From Echinicola arenosa (GTDB taxonomy: Bacteria > Bacteroidota > Bacteroidia > Cytophagales > Cyclobacteriaceae): a stretch of 64,000 nt of DNA. Below, in pieces: positions 43,945 through 53,480 of the stretch (its first letter is position 1; each line of letters begins with the position of its first letter). The notes under the pieces were generated by a model. It saw only the letters and a list, made by a program, of their open reading frames with translations. It had not been told where the DNA came from and ran no database searches. The DNA is taken from the NCBI RefSeq assembly GCF_014841125.1, contig NZ_JACYTQ010000007.1:124001-188000 (forward strand), written 5' to 3'. Both the position numbers and the translations under genes were made by a program.

Positions 43945-45189
43945 ATGTATTTACTCCAAATAGCTAATATTTCAAAAAAAATATTTCCTGCATTATTGTT
44001 GATAGTGGCATTGACTTCTTGTCAGTCAAAATCTACCAATGAAAGTAGTAATGAAACTGAAAACGCAGAGGAAAATGCTACCAAGAAAGAGTATTCAACG
44101 TGGATGGCCGATTCAGAAATCAAAAGAAACCCGGAAGGCTGGACGTTGGATTTCAATGAAAAGCCAAAATGGGAATATACCCATGGTCTGATCATGACTG
44201 CGATGGAGCAGGTCTATGACAAAACCGGAGAAGAACGGTATTTGGATTATATATTGCACTTTGCTGATTTTATGATCAATGATCAAGGAGAAATAAAGAC
44301 CTATAAAAAGTCTGATTTCAATATAGACAGGGTAAACGGAGGGAAGTTTTTGATCGGTCTTTATGAAGAAACTGGAAAAGATAAGTATAAACTGGCTGTT
44401 GAAGAACTAAGAGATCAAATGAGAAATCATCCGAGGACTTCTGAAGGAGGTTTTTGGCACAAAAAGGTCTATCCTCATCAAATGTGGTTGGACGGATTGT
44501 ATATGGGCTCACCGTTTTTGGCTAGGTATGCAGCAGAATTTGATGAACCAGCGCTTTTTGATGATGTTGCCAATCAAATTTATCTAATGGATAAATATGG
44601 CTATAGCGAAGAGACAGGCCTTTACCACCACGCATGGGATGAGAGTAAAGAGCAAAAATGGGCAGATCCGGATACAGGTCTTTCCAAAAACTATTGGGGC
44701 AGAAGTATAGGATGGTTTAGCATGGCGGTGGTAGATGTTTTAGACTATTTACCTAACGATCATCCTAAACGAGATATGGTAATTGATGTGGCTAAGAAAA
44801 TTGCTGCCGGAATTGTACGATATCAGGATGAAACAGGTGTTTGGTATCAGGTGGTAGACCAAGGTGACCGTGAAGGGAATTACCTAGAATCTTCCTGCTC
44901 AAGTATGTTTACCTATTTTTTGCTTAAAGCTACCTCCAAAGGCTATATTGATAGAAAATACGAGGAGGCTGGATTAAAAGCTTATCATGGTATGATTAAA
45001 GAGTTTATTCGAGAAGATCAAGATGGAGGAATCAGTATCACCAATGTATGTGGAGTGGCTGGTTTAGGAGGAAACCCATACCGAGATGGCTCATATGAAT
45101 ATTACATTAATGAACCGATTAGAGTAAATGATCCAAAAGGAGTAGGCCCATTCATTCTGGCTTCTTTGCAATATGAACTCATCAAATAA
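43945..45189 (+). CDS. GH105 unsaturated rhamnogalacturonyl/galacturonyl hydrolase, lipoprotein
   Basis: It removes the unsaturated 4,5-uronyl group left by pectin lyases. The ATG at 43945 (414 residues) gives a lipoprotein signal ending ALTSC; a TTG start at 43906 would add 13 Asn-rich residues and is less likely. The (alpha/alpha)6-barrel carries the YteR-type motif YPHQMWLDGLYMGSPFLARY with catalytic Asp. RSIGWFSMAVVDVLDYLP and SSCSSMFTYFLLKA complete the core. It is the first gene of the left degradation block, 8 bp before the pectinesterase. Confidence 0.93.
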   Translation: MYLLQIANISKKIFPALLLIVALTSCQSKSTNESSNETENAEENATKKEYSTWMADSEIKRNPEGWTLDFNEKPKWEYTHGLIMTAMEQVYDKTGEERYLDYILHFADFMINDQGEIKTYKKSDFNIDRVNGGKFLIGLYEETGKDKYKLAVEELRDQMRNHPRTSEGGFWHKKVYPHQMWLDGLYMGSPFLARYAAEFDEPALFDDVANQIYLMDKYGYSEETGLYHHAWDESKEQKWADPDTGLSKNYWGRSIGWFSMAVVDVLDYLPNDHPKRDMVIDVAKKIAAGIVRYQDETGVWYQVVDQGDREGNYLESSCSSMFTYFLLKATSKGYIDRKYEEAGLKAYHGMIKEFIREDQDGGISITNVCGVAGLGGNPYRDGSYEYYINEPIRVNDPKGVGPFILASLQYELIK

Positions 45190-45197
45190 CCCAACTA

Positions 45198-46175
45198 ATG
45201 AAGATTTTATTTAAGGTATATGTACTGATAGGCGTGTTTTGCACCCATTTGGTAAATGCTCAGGATTTTGACATAACGGTAGCCAAAGATGGCTCAGGAG
45301 ATTTCAGTACCATTCAAGAAGCTTTCAACAGCATTCCCGATTTCAGAAAGAATGTCACTCGGATTTACCTGAAGCCGGGGACCTACAAGGAGAAGTTGAC
45401 CTTGGCCGCTACTAAAACCAAAGTCCATCTTATTGCTGATAATGCAGCTGAGACAATTGTTACTTATGATGATTTTGCCTCAAAGAAAAACAGTTATGGG
45501 GAAGAATTGGGAACAACGGGCTCCTCCAGTTTCTTTGTTTTTGGGGATGAATTCTATGCCAAGAACATCACTTTCGAAAACTCCTCAGGTCCTGTGGGGC
45601 AAGCTGTAGCGGTTAGAGTCGATGGTAATAAGGTGATTTTTGAGAATTGCCGATTCTTGGGCTTTCAGGATACATTATATCCCCATGGAGAAGATAGTAG
45701 ACAGTATTACAAAAATTGCTATGTGGAAGGAACAACCGATTTTATCTTCGGGTGGTCCACAGCAGTTTTTGAGGATTGTGAGATTTATTCCAAAGAAGGC
45801 GGGCAATACATAACAGCCGCTTCCACCGATAAGAAGACCTTGCACGGTTTTGTGTTTATCAATTGTAAACTTACCGGTGATGCGCCAGAAAACAGTGTAT
45901 ACCTTGGGAGACCATGGAGGGAATATGCCCAGACTGTTTTTATAAAAAGTGAATTAGGGTCACATATCAAAGCAGAAGGGTGGCACAATTGGGATAAACC
46001 TGAGGCCGAAGAAAAATGCTTTTATGCCGAATACAGGTCGACAGGCCCTGGTGCAGCTCCAGATGAAAGAGTACTTTGGTCATGGCAGCTTACACCTGAT
46101 ATCGGCGAAGCTTACACCACGCAAAACATTTTGAAAGGAGACGATAATTGGGATCCTACAAAAATGCTAGAGTAA
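45198..46175 (+). CDS. Pectinesterase, CE8 family
   Basis: It removes methyl esters from homogalacturonan, outside or in the periplasm. The 325-residue protein has a signal peptide (about 1-21, cut after VNAQ). The right-handed beta-helix has the CE8 signatures GQAVAVRVDG, FQDTLYPHGEDSRQYYKNC, GTTDFIFGWSTAVFEDC with a catalytic Asp, and LGRPWREYAQT with the substrate Arg and Trp. All four are intact. Tight spacing on both sides indicates an operon. Confidence 0.95.
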   Translation: MKILFKVYVLIGVFCTHLVNAQDFDITVAKDGSGDFSTIQEAFNSIPDFRKNVTRIYLKPGTYKEKLTLAATKTKVHLIADNAAETIVTYDDFASKKNSYGEELGTTGSSSFFVFGDEFYAKNITFENSSGPVGQAVAVRVDGNKVIFENCRFLGFQDTLYPHGEDSRQYYKNCYVEGTTDFIFGWSTAVFEDCEIYSKEGGQYITAASTDKKTLHGFVFINCKLTGDAPENSVYLGRPWREYAQTVFIKSELGSHIKAEGWHNWDKPEAEEKCFYAEYRSTGPGAAPDERVLWSWQLTPDIGEAYTTQNILKGDDNWDPTKMLE

Positions 46176-46219
46176 AACCAAGTTAATTTAGATCAACAAT
46201 AACCCTTACTCCAAAAATA

Positions 46220-47854
46220 ATGAGCTTAAATAAATTTCTAGTAAATGTCATTTTATTAACTTTTTGTTTCTACTCAGTAGCAAATTCCCAAGACACCGAA
46301 CTATCGGATGTTTGGGTTTCAGACCAAGGAGATGGAACTTTTATCAATCCTGTTCTGCATGCTGATTACTCGGATCCTGACCTTTGTAGGGTTGGAGCTG
46401 ATTTTTATATGACAGCATCAAGCTTTAATGCTGTACCAGGTTTACCCATATTACACTCAAATGATTTGGTCAACTGGACGTTGATTGGTTATGCGTTGGA
46501 TAGATTGACCCCTTATGATCACTTTAGTACACCACAGCACGGCAATGGCGTATGGGCACCATCCATTAGGTATCATAAAGGTGAGTTTTATATTTATTGG
46601 GGCGATCCTGATTTTGGGATTTACATGGTAAAAACCAAGGATCCAGCAGGAGATTGGGAAGAGCCAGTTTTGGTAGAGGCAGGAAAAGGATTGATCGATC
46701 CGTGCCCGTTATGGGATGAGGATGGCAAAGCTTATTTGTCCCATGCTTTTGCTGGAAGTAGGGCTGGCATAAAGAGTGTGCTGGTCGTTAAACCTTTGAG
46801 TCCAGATGGGACCAAAACCATCGGGGCTGGAAAGTTGGTTTTTGATGGCCATGAAAACCATCCAACGGTGGAAGGAACAAAATTCTACAAGAGAAATGGA
46901 TACTACTATATTTTTGCCCCTGCTGGTGGAGTTTCTACAGGTTGGCAACTGATCTTAAGGTCTAAAAATCCCTATGGTCCTTATGAAGAGCATATTTCTT
47001 TAGCTCAAGGAAATACAGCAATCAATGGACCCCATCAAGGAGGTTGGGTTGAGTTGGAGAATGGGGAAAATTGGTTTTTGCACTTCCAAGATAAAGAGGC
47101 TTATGGTAGAATTGTTCACATGCAACCCATGTTTTGGGACAATGGTTGGCCTACTATGGGTGAAGATCCCGATGGAGATGGCACTGGCCAGCCGATATTA
47201 CAATACAAGAAACCAAATGTAGGGAAAACATATCCATTAGCGACACCAAACGATACTGATGAGTTTGAGGGGAGTGACATTGGCCTACAATGGCAATGGC
47301 ACGCTAATCCCAAGGCAACATGGGCTTTTGCGAATCCTTCCAAAGGATATCTAAGATTATACACAGACCAAATTCCAGAAGGAACCAAGAACCTTTGGGA
47401 TGTACCTAATTTGCTACTTCAAAAGTTTCCTGCAGAAGCTTTTACAACTACAACAAAATTGACTTTTCACCCTAATGAAAAGTTACAAAATGAAAAAACA
47501 GGATTGTTGGTGATGGGGATGAGCTATGCGTACCTCGCCTTAGAAAGTCAAGAAGATGGTCTTTATCTAAAATATGTAGTTTGTGAGGATGCTGAACATG
47601 GGAAACCGGAAAAGGAAACAATGGTCAAGAAACTTTCCGGAAATACAATACAGCTAAGGGTTGAGGTAAAGGAAGGTGCTATTTGTCAATTTAGCTATAG
47701 TGAAAATGGGAAAGAGTTCACAGAAATCAATGAACAATTTACAGCTGTTCCGGGCAAATGGATTGGTGCCAAAGTAGGCCTTTTTGCAGTTAGAAATACA
47801 AAAATCAATGATTCTGGCTATGCTGATGTAGATTGGTTTAGGTTTACAAAATAA
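46220..47854 (+). CDS. GH43 family glycoside hydrolase (arabinofuranosidase/xylosidase type)
   Basis: The 544-residue protein has a signal peptide (about 1-23). The five-bladed propeller catalytic domain (about 35-330) has general base Asp in NPVLHADYSDPDLCRVG, pKa-modulating Asp in GLIDPCPLWDEDG and acid Glu in HPTVEGTKFYKR. A C-terminal beta-sandwich (about 350-544) of the kind found in GH43 xylosidases and arabinofuranosidases follows. In a pectin locus it probably trims arabinose or xylose side chains; the exact substrate cannot be fixed from sequence. Confidence 0.9.
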   Translation: MSLNKFLVNVILLTFCFYSVANSQDTELSDVWVSDQGDGTFINPVLHADYSDPDLCRVGADFYMTASSFNAVPGLPILHSNDLVNWTLIGYALDRLTPYDHFSTPQHGNGVWAPSIRYHKGEFYIYWGDPDFGIYMVKTKDPAGDWEEPVLVEAGKGLIDPCPLWDEDGKAYLSHAFAGSRAGIKSVLVVKPLSPDGTKTIGAGKLVFDGHENHPTVEGTKFYKRNGYYYIFAPAGGVSTGWQLILRSKNPYGPYEEHISLAQGNTAINGPHQGGWVELENGENWFLHFQDKEAYGRIVHMQPMFWDNGWPTMGEDPDGDGTGQPILQYKKPNVGKTYPLATPNDTDEFEGSDIGLQWQWHANPKATWAFANPSKGYLRLYTDQIPEGTKNLWDVPNLLLQKFPAEAFTTTTKLTFHPNEKLQNEKTGLLVMGMSYAYLALESQEDGLYLKYVVCEDAEHGKPEKETMVKKLSGNTIQLRVEVKEGAICQFSYSENGKEFTEINEQFTAVPGKWIGAKVGLFAVRNTKINDSGYADVDWFRFTK

Positions 47855-47862
47855 TATACCCA

Positions 47863-49557
47863 ATGAAAAACACCCTTTATATTCCCTTGATTTTAATAGG
47901 CCTTGTGGTTAACGTATTTCAGGTTAATGCGCAGAAAATTGCAGGTATTGATCCTACCCTGTACGAGGGGGTAGAGTTTGATATGCCCAAAGTGAGGCTG
48001 CCTTCTTTTACTAACAAGACGGTAAATATTATTGACTTTGGTGCTAAAGGTAACGGTATGTTTAAAAATACAGAAGCCTTTAAGCAAGCTATTGAACAGC
48101 TCAGTCGAGAAGGTGGAGGAAGGCTAATCGTGCCTAGAGGAATCTGGTTAACTGGTCCCATCACTTTGAAAAGTAATATTAACCTTCACTTGGAAGAAGG
48201 AGCTTTAATCTTATTCAGTAGAGATTTTGATGATTATGCTTTGATCAAAACAAGTTTTGAAGGGTTGAATACCGTAAGGTGTGAGTCTCCGATCAATGCC
48301 ATGGAAGCAGAGAATATTGCCATTACTGGGGCTGGAGTGATCGATGGAAACGGTGATGCTTGGCGACCCGTTAAGAAAGGGAAAATGACCGATAGCCAAT
48401 GGAAAGCCCTGAACAAATCTGGAGGAGTACTTTCGGATGATGGTAAAATCTGGTTTCCTAGTGAATCCTCCAAAAAGGGATATATGAGCAGTACCAATTT
48501 TAATGTGCCAGATTTGATCTCTCAGGATGAATTAAACTCGGTGAAAGATTTTCTTCGGCCAGTAATGGTGAGCTTAGTGAAATGTAAGCAGGTGCTGCTG
48601 GATGGCCCTACCTTTCAGAATTCTCCTGCTTGGAACATTCACCCCTTGATGTGTGAGGATTTAGTCATTAGAAATCTTAGTGTCAGAAATCCCTGGTACA
48701 GTCAAAATGGAGATGGACTTGACTTAGAGAGTTGTAAAAACACTTTGATTTATAATAACACTTTTGATGTAGGTGATGATGCCATCTGTTTCAAATCAGG
48801 GAAAGACAAAGACGGAAGAGAAAGAGGAATACCTACCGAGAATGCTATTGTAAAAAATAATACGGTATATCATGCTCATGGTGGTTTTGTAGTAGGAAGT
48901 GAAATGTCGGGTGGGGTTAAAAATGTCCATGTGTCCAAATGTACTTTTATTGGTACGGATGTGGGGTTGAGGTTTAAAAGTACTCGGGGTAGAGGAGGTG
49001 TCGTTGAGAACATTTTTATTTCAAACATTGATATGATCAATATTCCTACTGAAGCTATTCGATTTAACATGTTTTATGGCGGGAATAGTCCGATTCTTGA
49101 AGAAGATCAAGATGCCTCTGATGAAGCTCGGGACGAAAACATAGTGCCCGTAACAGAAGAGACGCCTGCTTTCAGGAATATATTTATGAAGAATATAACA
49201 GCAACAGGCTCAGGAAAGGCAGGCTTTTTTATGGGGTTGCCAGAAAAAAGCTTGGAGAATGTTCATCTAGAGAATGCAATACTTGAAGCAAAGGAGGGAA
49301 TTACAGTAATTGATACCGATGGTTTGACTTTGACCAATGTAAAAGTAATGTCCGAAGAAACTTCAGCTCTGACAATCTATAACAGCCAAAACGTGGAAGT
49401 AAAAGGTTTCGCCTTTAGCGAAAATGGCAAAAAGCCTGTTCGGGTTTTAGGTAAGTTGAGTCGTAATATTCATTTAGACCTGAATGATTTTGAGGCTCAT
49501 CAGGATCAAGTAAGCTTAGGGAAGGACCTTCCCAAAGACGCCGTAAAAGTTCAATAA
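47863..49557 (+). CDS. GH28 polygalacturonase
   Basis: The 564-residue protein hydrolyses alpha-1,4 bonds between galacturonic acids. It has a signal peptide (about 1-25, ending VNAQ). The N-terminal IIDFGAKGNG entry is followed by a parallel beta-helix with catalytic region QNGDGLDLESC, then VGDDAICFKSGKD, HGGFVVGSEMSGGV and LRFKSTRGRGG. The usual RIK is RFK here. An insert at about 170-210 lengthens the protein over typical members. It starts 9 bp after the GH43 gene. Confidence 0.93.
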   Translation: MKNTLYIPLILIGLVVNVFQVNAQKIAGIDPTLYEGVEFDMPKVRLPSFTNKTVNIIDFGAKGNGMFKNTEAFKQAIEQLSREGGGRLIVPRGIWLTGPITLKSNINLHLEEGALILFSRDFDDYALIKTSFEGLNTVRCESPINAMEAENIAITGAGVIDGNGDAWRPVKKGKMTDSQWKALNKSGGVLSDDGKIWFPSESSKKGYMSSTNFNVPDLISQDELNSVKDFLRPVMVSLVKCKQVLLDGPTFQNSPAWNIHPLMCEDLVIRNLSVRNPWYSQNGDGLDLESCKNTLIYNNTFDVGDDAICFKSGKDKDGRERGIPTENAIVKNNTVYHAHGGFVVGSEMSGGVKNVHVSKCTFIGTDVGLRFKSTRGRGGVVENIFISNIDMINIPTEAIRFNMFYGGNSPILEEDQDASDEARDENIVPVTEETPAFRNIFMKNITATGSGKAGFFMGLPEKSLENVHLENAILEAKEGITVIDTDGLTLTNVKVMSEETSALTIYNSQNVEVKGFAFSENGKKPVRVLGKLSRNIHLDLNDFEAHQDQVSLGKDLPKDAVKVQ

Positions 49558-49559
49558 TT

Positions 49560-50318
49560 ATGAAGAATAGATTACTTATAATATGTTCTTGTTTAGTCAT
49601 AGCCGTAGGGCTGACTTCATTTGTGATAAAAGATCACGAGATCACCATTTTTTTGATAGGTGACTCTACATTGGCCAACAAGCCATATTCCGGGAGCAAT
49701 CCAGAAAAAGGTTGGGGGCAAGTATTTGGGCTTTATTTTAAGGATGGAGTTCGAGTAGAGAATCATGCCCTCAATGGACGTAGTACTAAGAGTTTCAGGG
49801 ATGAGGGGCATTGGGACAAAGTACATGAGAATATTCAGCCGGGTGATTATGTCTTGATTGAATTTGGTCATAATGATCAAAAAGATAAGTCCCCAGAACG
49901 ATATGCTGCTCCAGATACAGATTATCGAAACAACTTAATCAGGTATATCAAAGAGACTTATGAGAAAGGAGGCAAGCCTATTTTGGCCACCCCTATTTCA
50001 AGAAGAAGTTTTGATGAAAATGGTGTGCTAGTGGACACTCATGGGCGGTATTCGGAAGTGGTGAGGGAAGTAGCGGAAGAATATGATTTGCCACTTTTTG
50101 ATATGCACAAAAAGACCATAGAAGTATTGGAGCAATTTGGAGTGGAGAAGTCCAAAGAGTTGTTTCTTCATTATAGACCAGGTGATTATGAAAGGTTTCC
50201 CGAAGGTAGAGAGGATGATACCCACCTTTCTCCGACAGGGGCATTTAAATTTTGCGACTTGGCTGTGGAAGAATTAAAAAGAGAACTTCCAGAGCTGGTC
50301 ATTTTCTTAAAAGAATAA
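49560..50318 (+). CDS. Rhamnogalacturonan acetylesterase-like SGNH hydrolase (CE12)
   Basis: The 252-residue protein has an N-terminal membrane or signal segment (about 7-20). SGNH blocks are complete: GDSTLANK with the nucleophile Ser, NGRSTKSFRDEG, EFGHNDQKDK and DDTHLSPTGA with Asp and His. It should release acetyl groups from rhamnogalacturonan or homogalacturonan. It starts 3 bp after GH28 and is followed 16 bp on by a second, different copy. Confidence 0.93.
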   Translation: MKNRLLIICSCLVIAVGLTSFVIKDHEITIFLIGDSTLANKPYSGSNPEKGWGQVFGLYFKDGVRVENHALNGRSTKSFRDEGHWDKVHENIQPGDYVLIEFGHNDQKDKSPERYAAPDTDYRNNLIRYIKETYEKGGKPILATPISRRSFDENGVLVDTHGRYSEVVREVAEEYDLPLFDMHKKTIEVLEQFGVEKSKELFLHYRPGDYERFPEGREDDTHLSPTGAFKFCDLAVEELKRELPELVIFLKE

Positions 50319-50334
50319 ATAGAGAATAGATACT

Positions 50335-51123
50335 ATGAAATATACCCAACTTGTTCTTCTGTTTTGCATTCTTGTAGCCTTCCGGCCAAAAGATAAGATT
50401 ACCAAAGTCTATTTGATAGGTGATTCCACCATGGCTGATTACAGCGATAACTATGATCCTGGGAAAGATTATATGAAAACAAGATATCCAGTGACAGGTT
50501 GGGGCCAAGTTTTCCAACCTTTTATGAGTAAGGAAAACTTGGCCAGTCTAAAAGGAATCATTCAAGGGGATTCGGTGATAGTAGATGATCGAGCGAGGGG
50601 AGGAAGAAGCACCAGAACTTTTTTTGAAGAGGGTCGATGGAGAAATGTTTATGAAGCGCTAAATGAGGGAGACGTGGTCTTAATGCAATTTGGGCACAAT
50701 GATGCTGCGGAAAATAAACCAGAGCGATATGTGAATATTGAGGGCTATAAGGAATACATCAGGCTTTTCGTGAACCAAACCAGGCAAAAAAAGGCAACTC
50801 CAGTTGTTTTGACCCCGGTCAATAGAAATTACCCTTGGAAAGAAGGAAAGCTTCAAAATGTACATGGAGAATACTATCAAGCCGCAATAGAAGTAGCAAC
50901 GGAACTGGATGCTTTTTTAATTGATCTTACACAATTGTCCATGGATCATTTTAACCAAAAAGGTAAAGAATATGTCACGGATCACTATTTTATGAATTTT
51001 GGTCCGGGGATTTATGAGGCATATCCAGAAGGAAGTAATGATAATACCCATTTTCAACCTGAAGGGGCCAAAGCGGTAGCCGGACTGGTTTATCAAGCTA
51101 TGACTCAATTGAAAGTTAATTAA
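50335..51123 (+). CDS. Second rhamnogalacturonan acetylesterase-like SGNH hydrolase (CE12)
   Basis: The 262-residue protein has a short hydrophobic N-terminus (about 4-17) that may or may not be cleaved. It shares the SGNH blocks of its neighbour (GDSTMADY, GGRSTRTFFEEG, FGHNDAAENK, DNTHFQPEG) but differs elsewhere. In particular it has an insert after block I (about 35-75). The two copies probably act on different acetyl positions or chain lengths; this is inference. Confidence 0.92.
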   Translation: MKYTQLVLLFCILVAFRPKDKITKVYLIGDSTMADYSDNYDPGKDYMKTRYPVTGWGQVFQPFMSKENLASLKGIIQGDSVIVDDRARGGRSTRTFFEEGRWRNVYEALNEGDVVLMQFGHNDAAENKPERYVNIEGYKEYIRLFVNQTRQKKATPVVLTPVNRNYPWKEGKLQNVHGEYYQAAIEVATELDAFLIDLTQLSMDHFNQKGKEYVTDHYFMNFGPGIYEAYPEGSNDNTHFQPEGAKAVAGLVYQAMTQLKVN

Positions 51124-51140
51124 CAATTTTATTTTGAGAT

Positions 51141-53063
51141 ATGAATTTGGCGATTTCACTTCTATGCAGAAAAAGTCTTGTATTGGTCATCTTTCTGATA
51201 AGTACTTTAAGTCATCTCAGCTTTTCCCAACAAGTCAATTCCTATCCAAAAGATGGCAAAATTAAGGATCTAAAAGGAAAAGTTCAGGAAGATATAGTAG
51301 TGGCTAAAGACGGTTCAGGAGATTTTTTATATATCGCTGATGCATTGGAGGCCATCAGGGTGTATCTACCCAAACCAATAACTGTCTACATCAAGGAGGG
51401 GGTTTACAAAGAAAAGCTAGAAATACCTGGAACCATTACCAATGTTACTTTCAAAGGAGATGGTCCTGATAAAACCATCATTACTTTCGATGATCATACC
51501 GGCAAAAATTACATGGATACTTTTGATTCCTATACACTTTTGGTATGGGGCAACAGTTTAATATTTAGGGACCTGACCATTCAAAATACAGCAGGAAGTG
51601 TTGGGCAAGCGGTGGCATTGCATGCTGAGGGAGATAGATTGGTTTTTGAAAATTGTCATATAAAGGGAGACCAAGATACCATGTTTGCTTCTGGTGAGAA
51701 TAGCAGACAATATTATAAGGATTGCTATATAGAAGGTACGACTGATTTTATTTTTGGATCTGCTACGGCTTTATTTGAGAAATGTGAAATTTATTCTAAA
51801 ACCAATTCGTATATCACAGCAGCTTCTACTCCTAATTGGGTGGATTACGGCTATGTATTTAACGGCTGTAAACTTACTGCCGCAGAAGGTGTTAATAGGG
51901 TTTTTTTAGGTCGGCCATGGAGAGATTATGCCCAAACCGTGTTTATTGATTGTGAAATGGGAGATCATATTGTACCTGAGGGCTGGCATAATTGGGGTAG
52001 TTTGGAAAAAGAAAAGACTACATACTATGCCGAATATAATTCTATTGGACCAGGAGCCAATATGAAGTCAAGGGTAGGTTGGGCACATGAGCTTACTGAT
52101 GAAGAGGCCCTTGCTTTTACCAAAGAAAATATTTTTAAGGGGAGTGGTAAGTCCATAAATGCTTATGGTTTTGCATGGTATGGTTATGAAAAAGACACTT
52201 CTTTTACTTTGAATAGTTCATATAAGAAGTACAGTAAAAACCTTCCTGATATCCAACCGGTTTATGCAGCGAGTATAGGTGGAGTGCAGGAGGAAATGAA
52301 TATTCCATATAAAAAGCTAGGCTATCGAGAGCTTAAACTGGATGTGTTTTGCCCAGAAAATCAAGGGACAAAAACCATTCCCGGAATATTGTTTGTGCAT
52401 GGAGGAGGATGGAAATCTGGGGATCGTTCTTTGCAAATTCCTTTGGCCAAAGCTTTGGCGGCAAAAGGCTATATCACTGCTGTAATGGACTATCGGCTAT
52501 CTTTAGAGGCCCCCTATCCTGCGGGAGTCCATGATGTAAAAGATGCGATTAAATGGATAAAAGATCATGCCAATGAATTCAATGTGGACACTACGAGAAT
52601 AGCCATATCCGGTGGTTCAGCTGGTGGACAGCTAGCCGCTTTAGTGGGGACGACAAATGGTATGAAGAAATATGAATCAGATCACGGAGACTACCATTCT
52701 AGCGCTGATGTGCAAGCCATCATAGATATGGATGGTGTTTTGGCTTTTCATCATCCAGAGTCTTCTGAAGGTACTGTGGCGGCAGAATGGCTTGGAGGCA
52801 CTTCGGAGGAAGTACCTGAGGTTTGGGATGAAGCCTCGGCATTGTATCAGGTAAGTGACAGAGCGGTTCCTGTATTATTTCTAAACAGTCAATATCCTAG
52901 GTTTCATGCAGGCCAGGATGATATGATTCAAAAGTTGGATCAGTTAGGGATTTATTCAGAAGTACATTCCTTTCCAAATTCCCCGCATCCTTATTGGCTT
53001 TTTGAACCTTGGTTCACACCAACAGTAAATTTAACGGATAAGTTTTTAAGAAAAATTTGGTGA
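51141..53063 (+). CDS. Two-domain pectinesterase (CE8) fused to an alpha/beta-hydrolase esterase
   Basis: The 640-residue protein has a signal peptide (about 1-30). Residues ~50-345 form a CE8 beta-helix with GQAVALHAEGD, DQDTMFASGENSRQYYKDC, GTTDFIFGSATALFEKC and LGRPWRDYAQT. Residues ~380-640 are an alpha/beta hydrolase of the acetyl or feruloyl esterase kind, with oxyanion motif HGGGW (His420), nucleophile Ser493 in SGGSAGGQ, an acid probably in AGQDDM, and His616. Both halves keep their active sites. It would remove methyl esters and probably acetyl (or feruloyl) groups in one polypeptide. It is the last gene of the left block. Confidence 0.92.
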   Translation: MNLAISLLCRKSLVLVIFLISTLSHLSFSQQVNSYPKDGKIKDLKGKVQEDIVVAKDGSGDFLYIADALEAIRVYLPKPITVYIKEGVYKEKLEIPGTITNVTFKGDGPDKTIITFDDHTGKNYMDTFDSYTLLVWGNSLIFRDLTIQNTAGSVGQAVALHAEGDRLVFENCHIKGDQDTMFASGENSRQYYKDCYIEGTTDFIFGSATALFEKCEIYSKTNSYITAASTPNWVDYGYVFNGCKLTAAEGVNRVFLGRPWRDYAQTVFIDCEMGDHIVPEGWHNWGSLEKEKTTYYAEYNSIGPGANMKSRVGWAHELTDEEALAFTKENIFKGSGKSINAYGFAWYGYEKDTSFTLNSSYKKYSKNLPDIQPVYAASIGGVQEEMNIPYKKLGYRELKLDVFCPENQGTKTIPGILFVHGGGWKSGDRSLQIPLAKALAAKGYITAVMDYRLSLEAPYPAGVHDVKDAIKWIKDHANEFNVDTTRIAISGGSAGGQLAALVGTTNGMKKYESDHGDYHSSADVQAIIDMDGVLAFHHPESSEGTVAAEWLGGTSEEVPEVWDEASALYQVSDRAVPVLFLNSQYPRFHAGQDDMIQKLDQLGIYSEVHSFPNSPHPYWLFEPWFTPTVNLTDKFLRKIW

Positions 53064-53093
53064 GTAAAACGCTTTTTTACTTCAAGATTTCGG

Positions 53094-53139
53094 AATCGAT
53101 TGCGTAAAAGGTAATCGATTGCACAGTATTGAATCGATT
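53094..53139. promoter_or_regulatory. Three AATCGATT operator cores at exact 19-bp spacing
   Basis: AATCGATT starts at 53094, 53113 and 53132. The first two continue as TGCG and TGCA, matching the GCAATCGATTGC half-site; the third is followed by T. Equal 19-bp spacing places the sites a little under two helical turns apart. It lies just behind the CE8-esterase stop, in the 417-bp gap before susC. Confidence 0.6.
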
Positions 53140-53273
53140 TAGTATTTGATACTCTAATATTTTTGAGTGATAAGATTGATTGTTGTGTAAAATGTCTACA
53201 TAATAGATATTAATATTGAAATTATGAATAAGTGTGAAATTTACTTGTATATAAAAAATATATTCGTTAATAT

Positions 53274-53291
53274 GCAATCGATTGCGCAATC
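53274..53291. promoter_or_regulatory. Double operator palindrome before susC
   Basis: GCAATCGATTGC (53274-53285) overlaps a second perfect palindrome, GATTGCGCAATC (53280-53291). A further TTGCACGATC follows at 53301-53310. It lies about 190 bp before the SusC start and shares its sequence with the sites at 42089 and 43525. No convincing -7 element was found between here and susC. Confidence 0.65.
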
Positions 53292-53480
53292 AATATCAAA
53301 TTGCACGATCATTTAGTCACTTGATTAGTAAACCCTTAATTAGAATAACATGAAATTCCCCCGCATTACGTCCCCTCCGCGGACATAGCTGAAACCTACT
53401 TTTATTGTGTGGATTTAAAAAAGAGAGTTATCGACTTTCTGATCACAAATATTTATTAACAAAACCCAATCAATATCGAA

